The notes under the pieces were generated by a model. The model saw only the letters and a program-made list of their open reading frames with translations, ran no database searches and was not told where the DNA came from. DNA of 6,535 bases, taken from NCBI GenBank assembly GCA_017405115.1, contig JAFRBA010000034.1:1-6535 (forward strand), written 5' to 3'. The stretch is from Kiritimatiellia bacterium (GTDB lineage: Bacteria > Verrucomicrobiota > Kiritimatiellia > RFP12 > UBA1067). The position numbers and the translations under genes are program-made. This document shows, piece after piece, positions 1 to 5,051 of this stretch; the stretch's first letter is position 1; each line of letters starts with the position of its first letter.

Positions 1-2
1 AG

Positions 3-266
3 AAGAAATACGCGCTCTACGACCGCGACTTTTTCCTTGCCGAGATGAACGTGGACGACAACGGCACGCCCGAAGTCGCTGACGACCGCCCCGCCGAGGA
101 CTTCTACATCTCGTTCGACGCAAGTTCCAAGAAGCCGTATTCAATCCACCGCAAGAACGAGGACGAGCTAGACTTTGACCTCACATTCGGATTCAAGTCG
201 GGCGGCCTCGATGCCTACGCGGCGTTCTGGCGGCGGTACAAACGTCCACCAAAACGCGAGTACTGA
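3..266 (+). CDS. N-terminal fragment of an adenine-specific DNA methyltransferase, 5' end outside window, ends at a premature TGA
   Basis: The frame is open from the first full codon (position 3) and ends at TGA 264-266. The visible part is 87 residues, beginning KKYALYDRDFFLAEM and ending FWRRYKRPPKREY. No catalytic motif of its own is visible. It is acidic in the middle, then basic near the end. The same frame continues after the stop with DFIVSRLDLLVPQDVRERKG and then the FFTP motif of the methyltransferase, with no promoter or start site between. I infer that this is the middle or N-terminal part of one larger protein, lying just before the SAM-binding domain. The ATG at 45 is internal: the frame is open upstream of it and there is no ribosome binding site. 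What precedes position 1 (possibly a nuclease or specificity region) cannot be seen. Alternative: a true short protein that happens to abut in frame, which I think unlikely. Confidence 0.75.
   Translation, partial: KKYALYDRDFFLAEMNVDDNGTPEVADDRPAEDFYISFDASSKKPYSIHRKNEDELDFDLTFGFKSGGLDAYAAFWRRYKRPPKREY
264..266 (+). other. In-frame TGA stop splitting the methyltransferase gene
   Basis: TGA sits between a Tyr codon (TAC) and an Asp codon (GAC). The frame is open for 87 codons before it and 589 after it. The protein context reads PPKREY-stop-DFIVSRLDLLVPQ. As I remember relatives, a tryptophan (YWDFIVSRLD) sits here, so a single G-to-A change of TGG would explain the stop. The two halves are annotated separately but are best read as one gene. 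Options are a real nonsense mutation (pseudogene), a base error in the assembly, or recoding. General recoding of TGA to Trp is poorly supported: about 34 Trp codons in the three large genes are all TGG, although none of the three full genes ends in TGA (they use TAA, TAG, TAG). Confidence 0.85.
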
Positions 267-308
267 GACTTCATAGTCTCGCGCCTCGATCTCCTCGTCC
301 CGCAGGAC

Positions 309-2036
309 GTGCGTGAGCGCAAAGGCGCGTTCTTTACACCGCAGATGTGGGTGCAGCTGTCGCAGCGGTATTTTTCACTTGTGCTTGGCGAGAGATGGCA
401 AGACGAATACGACATCTGGGACTGCTGCGGCGGGACAGGCAACCTTGAGGTCGGACTCGTGAACAAATACCGCATCTGGGTATCAACGCTCGACCAGCAG
501 GACGTTGACGTGATGCACGAGCGCATCAAAAACGGCGCGAACCTCCTCGAAAGCCACGTGTTTCGTTTCGACTTCCTCAACGACTCCTTTGACAAGCTGC
601 CGCAGGGCCTGAAGGACATAATCTTCAACCCAGCCCGCCGCCGCAAGTTCGTCATCTACATCAATCCTCCGTATGCGGAAGCAGGAGACATCCGCCAAAG
701 GACGGGCACGGGGCAGAACAAGACAGATGTATCGGTAGTGCATTCGACTTACGACCGGTATGTGGATAAAATAGGACTTGCGGGGCGTGAACTTTTCGCG
801 CAGTTTCTGATGCGCATACGAGACGAGATCCCAAGTTGCATTGTGGGGCAGTTCTCTAAGTTGAAGCATCTGCAATCGCCGAACTTCAAGGCGTTCAGGC
901 AAGAGTTTCACGGTGCGTTGGAGAAGTGCTTCCTCGTTACAGCTGACACTTTCGACAACGTGAAGGGCAAGTTCCCGATAGGTTTCTTCGTGTGGCGGCT
1001 GGGAGAGGGCACGTTTACCGAGACGACGGCGGACGTGTACGACCGCAATGGCGAGTTCATTGGCGTAAAGACGCTTCTTTCTTATGATAACGAGCACTCA
1101 ATCAACGATTGGCTCATAGAGACGCGCAATCGGCCATCGATGTTGCAACTTGGTTTTCTCTCAACGCGGGCACATGATGTTCAGGACATAAATACGGTTT
1201 ACATTAAGCGTGACAAGGCGCTAATCAAATCAGCTCGTGGCACGTGGATCACAGACGCGAATGTCATCGAAGCTGGTGTGTACATGGGTGTCTGCCACAG
1301 CATAGAGGTCGATTGGTTGAATGACCGCGACCAATTCCTCTATCCGGGTAATGGCTGGAATGATGACGTAGAATTTCAGACGGATTGTCTTGTGTTCACC
1401 CTTTTCTCCGGTGCTAACTATGTCAAGTCCGCAGATGGCGTGAACCACTGGATTCCATTCACGGAGGAAGAGGTCGGGGCGAAGGACTGCTTTGCAAGCC
1501 ACTTCATGGGCGACCTTATAAGCGGTAGGGCGGTCTCGACGAAACCGTCACAGACGGGAACGGCGGCATCATCGATGCCGCCCTACCAGGTCGAACTGTT
1601 TGCGGACGCGCGGGACGCGCGTCCCTACCAGGCATCTACCCTCCAAGACTCAAAAACTCCCAGCGGCGAAAGCAATGCCACGTCAAGACCTCACAAGACT
1701 GTAAATTCTGTTGGTCCCGTTAAAAACGACTCTGAGACTCTGTGTCTCTGCGTTAAAGGCAATCTTTCTCCCGCCGCCCGTGCCGTGCTTGAAGCTGGGC
1801 GCGAGCTCTGGCGCTACTACCACGCCCAGCCGAACGCCAACCCCAACGCCTCCTACTACGACATACGACTCCACTTTCAAGGGATGAAGAAGACCGCCTC
1901 CGGCAAAGAGCAGATGAACGCCACATCCTCCGACGAAACATACAATGCGCTTCTCGCCAACCTGCGAGCCGCACACAAAACCCTTGCCGCCCAGATTGTG
2001 CCAAAGGTGTATGCGTACGGGTTCTTGAAGCGATAA
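309..2036 (+). CDS. Adenine-specific (N6) DNA methyltransferase, restriction-modification type, body of a gene interrupted upstream
   Basis: This part carries the catalytic domain of a class I SAM-dependent DNA methyltransferase that would methylate the adenine amino group in a DNA target. Numbering from the GTG at 309: FFTP at residues 8-11 (motif X-like), WDCCGGTGNLE at 37-47 (motif I, SAM binding), INPPY at 118-122 (motif IV, catalytic; NPPY is typical of N6-adenine enzymes), and a conserved-looking block about 135-235 ending in NVKGKFPIGFFVW. Residues about 240-400 may recognise the target. A low-complexity linker (about 405-480) precedes a C-terminal domain (about 485-575, including ELWRYYHAQPNANPNASYYDIR). 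The GTG at 309 is not a convincing start: it lies inside DVRERKG and has no properly spaced ribosome binding site. The frame is open back to 267, and beyond that stop to position 3. The gene is probably broken or misread at 264-266. It could be a type I- or IIG-like enzyme; no nuclease partner is visible. Confidence 0.88.
   Translation: MRERKGAFFTPQMWVQLSQRYFSLVLGERWQDEYDIWDCCGGTGNLEVGLVNKYRIWVSTLDQQDVDVMHERIKNGANLLESHVFRFDFLNDSFDKLPQGLKDIIFNPARRRKFVIYINPPYAEAGDIRQRTGTGQNKTDVSVVHSTYDRYVDKIGLAGRELFAQFLMRIRDEIPSCIVGQFSKLKHLQSPNFKAFRQEFHGALEKCFLVTADTFDNVKGKFPIGFFVWRLGEGTFTETTADVYDRNGEFIGVKTLLSYDNEHSINDWLIETRNRPSMLQLGFLSTRAHDVQDINTVYIKRDKALIKSARGTWITDANVIEAGVYMGVCHSIEVDWLNDRDQFLYPGNGWNDDVEFQTDCLVFTLFSGANYVKSADGVNHWIPFTEEEVGAKDCFASHFMGDLISGRAVSTKPSQTGTAASSMPPYQVELFADARDARPYQASTLQDSKTPSGESNATSRPHKTVNSVGPVKNDSETLCLCVKGNLSPAARAVLEAGRELWRYYHAQPNANPNASYYDIRLHFQGMKKTASGKEQMNATSSDETYNALLANLRAAHKTLAAQIVPKVYAYGFLKR
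1524..1587. repeat. Nested inverted repeats, REP-like palindromic element inside the methyltransferase linker
   Basis: GGTAGGGCGG (1524-1533) is matched by its exact reverse complement CCGCCCTACC (1578-1587). Nested inside, GGCGGCATC (1562-1570) and GATGCCGCC (1574-1582) form a perfect 9-base stem around a 3-base loop. The two structures share the right-hand GCCGCC, so they are mutually exclusive folds. The stretch is translated in frame as a Ser/Thr/Ala/Gly-rich linker. Such layered palindromes are unlike the surrounding coding DNA and look like an inserted dispersed element. That it is dispersed in the genome is inference. Confidence 0.65.
1604..1632. repeat. 14-base perfect palindrome with tandem 9-mers, second palindromic unit in the linker
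   Basis: GGGACGCGCGTCCC (1612-1625) is a perfect palindrome. GGACGCGCG occurs twice in tandem at 1604-1612 and 1613-1621. The 10-mer CCCTACCAGG ends this unit (1623-1632) and also ends the preceding inverted repeat (1581-1590), so the two palindromic units share the same right edge. It encodes DARDARPYQA in the methyltransferase frame. The shared edge suggests that both units belong to one repeat family. Confidence 0.6.
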
Positions 2037-2091
2037 CGATGCCCGGTCATGTAGTATCAGAATTGGGGAGAGGCCCCGCAGATTTTCTGAA

Positions 2092-2119
2092 CCGAAGACC
2101 GAAGACCGCCTGCCGCCTG
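2092..2119. repeat. Short tandem heptamer repeats (CCGAAGA x2, CCGCCTG x2)
   Basis: CCGAAGA occurs at 2092-2098 and 2099-2105. It is followed directly by CCGCCTG at 2106-2112 and 2113-2119. Both units are seven bases and begin with CCG, so the stretch reads as a four-unit heptamer array with two sequence variants. It lies in non-coding DNA 55 bases after the methyltransferase stop. No function can be seen. Confidence 0.5.
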
Positions 2120-2169
2120 GAGGGACATTCACTTTGGATGTCGACTGGCATTGAGCAACTTAGCAAGAA

Positions 2170-2205
2170 GAGCGCCAGCTGCCGGGGCTGATGCGCTCCA
2201 GTCTT
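2170..2205 (+). terminator. Possible intrinsic terminator of the methyltransferase gene
   Basis: GAGCGCCAGC (2170-2179) pairs with GCTG (2187-2190) and GCGCTC (2193-2198), giving ten base pairs with a two-base AT bulge and a seven-base loop. The following bases (CAGTCTTTCGG) are only weakly T-rich, so termination would be inefficient or the hairpin may serve another role. It ends 16 bases before the -35 box of the next gene, a sensible place to separate two transcription units. Confidence 0.4.
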
Positions 2206-2213
2206 TCGGTCAC

Positions 2214-2243
2214 TTGTGACTTACGCCTACAGTGTGGTATAAT
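2214..2243 (+). promoter_or_regulatory. Housekeeping-type promoter of the DUF4838 gene
   Basis: TTGTGA (2214-2219) and TATAAT (2238-2243) are separated by 18 bases, and TGG just before the -10 box makes it an extended -10. Transcription should begin near 2250. This puts a leader of about 106 bases before the preferred ATG at 2356. An ATG pair at 2254/2257 would instead allow a near-leaderless start in the same frame. Confidence 0.65.
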
Positions 2244-2283
2244 GCACATCGCCATGATGAGGCATTTAGGCAATGAAGTGGTT

Positions 2284-2298
2284 CTTGACACGGTCAAG
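2284..2298. promoter_or_regulatory. Perfect dyad in the leader of the DUF4838 gene
   Basis: CTTGAC (2284-2289), ACG, GTCAAG (2293-2298) is a perfect six-base inverted repeat with a three-base centre, about 35-50 bases after the predicted transcription start. It could be a transcription-factor operator or a small mRNA hairpin. The sequence does not decide which, and chance is possible. Confidence 0.3.
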
Positions 2299-2355
2299 GT
2301 TGACGGTGAAGTCGTTACGGGTGGTCGCGCCCAGTTCTCGTCCGCGTCTATTGCT

Positions 2356-4671
2356 ATGAAGCCGGTTTTTCTGGCAATCGCGGTGGCGGCGGCGGTGTAC
2401 GTGTCTGCACAGGAGGCAATGCCTCTTGCTGGGGCGCGTGTAGTGGTGGCTGATCAATTCTGGGACACCACGGATGGGGAAAAGCGTGCGCAAGGCACGG
2501 ACGAAAACTGGGGACTGACGGCGGCACAGGATCTCACAAATGCATTATGCAAGGTGCTTGGCGGGAAAGTGCCACTCTTCCGGGAAAGCGAGGCCCCGGA
2601 GGGCGGCGATGCGACCGTGTACCTTGGACCGACTAAGGCAGCGGCGACGGCGGGGCTTGACGCCAAGTCGATGATGGCCGGCGAATGGCGGATCAAGTGC
2701 GACGGGAGAACCGCGTTTATTCTGTCACGTACCGACATGGGCGCGGCGAATGGCGTCACCGATTTCCTTGACAAGTTCGCAAATTACCGCTTCATGACGC
2801 TGGACGGTGACGACCCATTCACGGTGAACCCCGGCGTTTCCGTACCCGTGTGCGACTTCACATCGAAGCATTCCTTCTACGTACGCCACTTCGCGACATG
2901 GGACAGGTTTTTCATTGACACCTGTCATACATGGATGGGGCGTTACATGCGCCGTCTGGGGCTGTGCCTTTCGCATGAGGCAGAGGGACGCGTACGGCAG
3001 TCCATGCGCATGAGGGGCGTATGCCACACCTATCCCGAGCTCTGCCCGCCCAAGAAGTATTTTACGGAACATCCCGAATACTTTTCCATGGACCCCAAGG
3101 GCAAACGCGTGAACGGTCCTCTCACGATGCTGTGTCTCTCCAACCCCGACGTGCGGAAGATCGTCACGGACAGATTCCTTGAGATGATTGAGCAGGACAG
3201 GGCGCAGAACCCCGCCGATCCTCCGGCCATCTACAATTTTACGCAGACGGACGGCATCTATTACATCTGCAAATGCCCGGAGTGCTCGAAGATTGCGGCC
3301 CGGTATGGTGGCGATACCGGTTTGCAGATGGACTTCGTCAACGAATTGGCCCACAAGATCGGCGCGAAGTATCCCGACGTGCGCATCAGAACCTTCGCAT
3401 ATGTGAACACGATCGAGCCGCCCAAGGAGATTGTGCCGGAGCCGAACGTGATTATTTGGTTCTGTGACTGGTACATGAAGAGCGATCACCAGCTGCCGCT
3501 CGAGCATCCGGTCAACGCATACTGCCGCAACTTGCTGGAGAAGTGGTGCGCGATCACGCCCCAGATCGAGCTTTGGGACTACATGCTCTATCAAGATGCT
3601 TTCCCGGAACTGGCGGTGGACGCCATCGCCGCCGACGCGCGCTACTTCAGGAAGCTGGGGCTGTCGCGTTTCTTCATCGAGTGCGAGCACCACGGCCAGC
3701 CTTTTTGGCAGCTCAACACATATGTGTACTCGAAGTTCTTCCGTGATCCCGACACAGATCTTGAAAAGGCGATAGACGAGTATTGCGCAGTCTATGGAGC
3801 AGGTGCGGCGAAGATGCGCGAGGCGATAGACTTTCTGCGGAAGATCATAGCGGAGAATCCGCCAAAGTCTGCCGACCTTTGGCACCAGAGGGTTCTGCCG
3901 TGGAGAACCATAAAGAACATGGAGCGGTTGAGGAAGGTCGTGCGCGAAGCGATGGCGGCGGAAACGCGCGTCAAGCCGCGCGCGCGGATGGCACTTGTCC
4001 TTGAAAGCGTGGACCGGGAGCTGGCGAAGTGCTACAAGTCCGTGCAGGGTTGTGGCGCGATGCGCAAAGAGGTGATGGACGAATGGAAGGATTGTGCGCG
4101 CACCGTGTTTGATGGGGGCCTGTTCGCCGGCAAGGATAACGAAAGGAGATTTAAACGTAGCGAGGAAACGCTCGCTTACGTGGATTTCAGATTCAAGCAC
4201 CTTCCGGAAGAGCTGAAAGAAGTGCCGGAGGAAGAGCTTATCGCCCTCGACCTGCACTCCAGCCCATTTATCGGACAGGCCAACAAGAGAGTCGCGGATA
4301 CCGATTCCGAGTGTAAGTTTGTGGCGCGTCTCGTGCCGAGCGATCCGGCGCATCCTCTTGACTGGGCGGTCGTCCGCGACCTTGAAACCGGGCAGCGCGA
4401 CACCTTCGACATAAACCTTGTAAAGGACAACGGCTATCGGTGGTACCGGCTTGGCGTATCGCGCGTGGGACGCGCGGGTGCCTGCGTCCTGCAGTCTGGC
4501 ATGCAGTTTTTTGTCGGCGACCTCTACATTGAATGCGATGGTATGGCCGAGGATCCGAACTGGTACGAGTTCTGGCTGGCGATAAAGTACAACGGCAATC
4601 CGTATTCGAAGAAAGACGGCGAGGGGCTTTTCGTAGATCGCCTTCTTCTCCGCCATGCGAAGAAGCCCTAG
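2356..4671 (+). CDS. Secreted DUF4838-family protein, probable glycan-acting enzyme
   Basis: The product is 771 residues and is exported. MKPVFLAIAVAAAVYVSA is a clear signal peptide (Lys2, hydrophobic core, VSA then QE, cleavage after residue 18). This signal is why I chose ATG 2356, although the frame is open back to 2191 and no Shine-Dalgarno precedes it. Residues about 20-165 resemble the alpha/beta N-terminal domain found before the barrels of GH67/GH20-like enzymes. The central part (about 170-540) matches DUF4838 as I know it: CKCPEC with Cys305, Cys307 and Cys310 (possible metal or structural site), IIWFCDW, ELWDYMLYQ (Asp408) and FIECEHHGQPFW (Glu442, Glu444, His445, His446). Residues about 630-771 are beta-rich and may be a carbohydrate-binding or accessory domain. 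DUF4838 proteins are common beside polysaccharide-degradation genes, but their substrates are mostly unknown. The acidic residues are candidates only; no activity is assigned. Confidence 0.9.
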   Translation: MKPVFLAIAVAAAVYVSAQEAMPLAGARVVVADQFWDTTDGEKRAQGTDENWGLTAAQDLTNALCKVLGGKVPLFRESEAPEGGDATVYLGPTKAAATAGLDAKSMMAGEWRIKCDGRTAFILSRTDMGAANGVTDFLDKFANYRFMTLDGDDPFTVNPGVSVPVCDFTSKHSFYVRHFATWDRFFIDTCHTWMGRYMRRLGLCLSHEAEGRVRQSMRMRGVCHTYPELCPPKKYFTEHPEYFSMDPKGKRVNGPLTMLCLSNPDVRKIVTDRFLEMIEQDRAQNPADPPAIYNFTQTDGIYYICKCPECSKIAARYGGDTGLQMDFVNELAHKIGAKYPDVRIRTFAYVNTIEPPKEIVPEPNVIIWFCDWYMKSDHQLPLEHPVNAYCRNLLEKWCAITPQIELWDYMLYQDAFPELAVDAIAADARYFRKLGLSRFFIECEHHGQPFWQLNTYVYSKFFRDPDTDLEKAIDEYCAVYGAGAAKMREAIDFLRKIIAENPPKSADLWHQRVLPWRTIKNMERLRKVVREAMAAETRVKPRARMALVLESVDRELAKCYKSVQGCGAMRKEVMDEWKDCARTVFDGGLFAGKDNERRFKRSEETLAYVDFRFKHLPEELKEVPEEELIALDLHSSPFIGQANKRVADTDSECKFVARLVPSDPAHPLDWAVVRDLETGQRDTFDINLVKDNGYRWYRLGVSRVGRAGACVLQSGMQFFVGDLYIECDGMAEDPNWYEFWLAIKYNGNPYSKKDGEGLFVDRLLLRHAKKP

Positions 4672-4701
4672 CATGAGAGTCAAGCGCCCTCTGAGTGGAT
4701 T

Positions 4702-4723
4702 CGCGATGCCCTGACGCGATGCC
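4702..4723. repeat. 9-base direct repeat downstream of the DUF4838 gene
   Basis: CGCGATGCC occurs at 4702-4710 and again at 4715-4723, a 13-base pitch. It lies 31 bases after the TAG stop and about 50 bases before a lone TATAAT. I see no convincing terminator in 4672-4770. Function unknown; possibly chance. Confidence 0.35.
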
Positions 4724-4770
4724 TCTGTGCCCCGCGCCGATTCTGACATGTGATCGGTCTAAATGTCTTG

Positions 4771-4776
4771 TATAAT
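4771..4776 (+). promoter_or_regulatory. Lone -10-like box (TATAAT) with no good -35
   Basis: TATAAT is preceded directly by CTTG. At 16-18 base spacing the candidate -35 hexamers (around 4747-4754) are poor. CTGACA at 4743-4748 is a good hexamer but 22 bases away, which is too far. If active, it would transcribe the small ORF that follows and run into the repeat array upstream of the ATPase. Confidence 0.3.
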
Positions 4777-4778
4777 TC

Positions 4779-4886
4779 ATGCTTTTCATCATGTTCCTGC
4801 TGTCGGTAGCATATTGTGCCGCTCATAACATTTCAACCCAGGACCTCTTCGCCGCCGCCCGCAGCAAGCACTATCCAGGCACATGA
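4779..4886 (+). CDS. Possible 35-residue secreted peptide or remnant of an exported-protein gene
   Basis: ATG at 4779 (or the in-frame ATG at 4791) opens a short frame that ends at TGA 4884-4886. It begins MLFIMFLLSVAYCAAHN and ends RSKHYPGT. The first 15 residues are strongly hydrophobic, with small residues after them, as in a signal peptide; a cysteine in AYCAA could even suggest a lipoprotein-like site. There is no Shine-Dalgarno. The TATAAT at 4771 is too close for ATG 4779 to be on its transcript, so ATG 4791 would be used, almost leaderless. It may be a truncated leftover of a secreted protein gene cut by arrival of the downstream module, or a chance ORF. I do not recognise a family. 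Confidence 0.25.
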   Translation: MLFIMFLLSVAYCAAHNISTQDLFAAARSKHYPGT

Positions 4887-4903
4887 CAATAACAGAACCT
4901 GTG

Positions 4904-4919
4904 GGGCTCTTCGGAGCCC
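4904..4919. other. Stable hairpin with C(TTCG)G tetraloop
   Basis: GGGCTC (4904-4909) and GAGCCC (4914-4919) form a perfect six-base stem closed by TTCG. In RNA this is the unusually stable C(UUCG)G tetraloop. No T tract follows on either strand, so it is not a standard terminator. It stands five bases before the 23-base repeat array and may mark its boundary. Confidence 0.5.
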
Positions 4920-4924
4920 TGACC

Positions 4925-5011
4925 GCCACAAATCACCGAATGGCGGAGCCACAAAACGCCGAATGAGATCACTATAAAACGCCGAATGAAATTGCCACAA
5001 GACACCGAATG
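4925..5011. repeat. Iteron-like array: four 18-base direct repeats at exact 23-base pitch, upstream of the ATPase promoter
   Basis: Copies lie at 4925-4942, 4948-4965, 4971-4988 and 4994-5011. The consensus is GCCACAAAACRCCGAATG. CCGAATG, the C three bases into the ACRC part, and several A positions are invariant. The third copy departs at its 5' end (ACTATAAAAC). The 5-base spacers (GCGGA, AGATC, AAATT) are not conserved, so selection acts on the 18-base unit and its phasing. The array ends one base before the -35 box at 5013. It is therefore most likely an operator or activator array for the ATPase gene. An iteron-type binding site for the ATPase itself is a more speculative reading. The pitch is not a multiple of three, so it is not protein-coding. 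Units and spacers are too short for a CRISPR. Confidence 0.85.
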
Positions 5012-5012
5012 G

Positions 5013-5042
5013 TTGACCGATGCGCACAGAATATGATATAAT
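5013..5042 (+). promoter_or_regulatory. Strong promoter of the COG1373-type ATPase gene
   Basis: TTGACC (5013-5018), an 18-base spacer and TATAAT (5037-5042) with TGA just before it (extended -10) give a near-consensus sigma-70-type promoter. Transcription should start near 5049-5050, two or three bases before the ATG at 5052. The mRNA would then be leaderless or nearly so. The repeat array directly upstream is placed to control this promoter. Confidence 0.8.
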
Positions 5043-5051
5043 ATCGCCGTT

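Noticed and set aside
264..266. Selenocysteine codon
   Set aside because: No selenocysteine-insertion hairpin is apparent just after the TGA, and the expected residue at this position is tryptophan.
309..311. GTG at 309 as a genuine start codon of the methyltransferase
   Set aside because: The AGGA before it is only one base away, the codon sits inside a conserved-looking stretch, and upstream sequence in the same frame is clearly part of the protein.
483..1097. 204-codon minus-strand frame over the methyltransferase
   Set aside because: Antisense shadow of the catalytic domain; no promoter, ribosome binding site or recognisable motif.
1728..1757. Repetitive phrase GACTCTGAGACTCTGTGTCT in the methyltransferase linker as another mobile element
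   Set aside because: It has a partial direct repeat (GACTCT, GAGACTCT) but no palindrome or second copy in the window; too weak to annotate alone.
2065..2086. GGGG-AGAGG-CCCC hairpin followed by GCAGATTTTC as a terminator
   Set aside because: The stem is only four pairs and the T run is short and distant; the hairpin at 2170-2198 is stronger.
1683..2132. 149-codon Gly/Val-rich minus-strand frame
   Set aside because: Low-complexity product opposite the methyltransferase C-terminal domain; no support as a gene.
2725..4749. 674-codon open frame on the minus strand
   Set aside because: It lies wholly over the DUF4838 gene, whose signal peptide and family motifs are clear on the + strand. The antisense product is Arg/His/Val-rich with no recognisable domain, a usual shadow of G+C-rich codon use.
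4925..5011. CRISPR array
   Set aside because: Spacers are only five bases, units 18 bases, and no cas gene is present.
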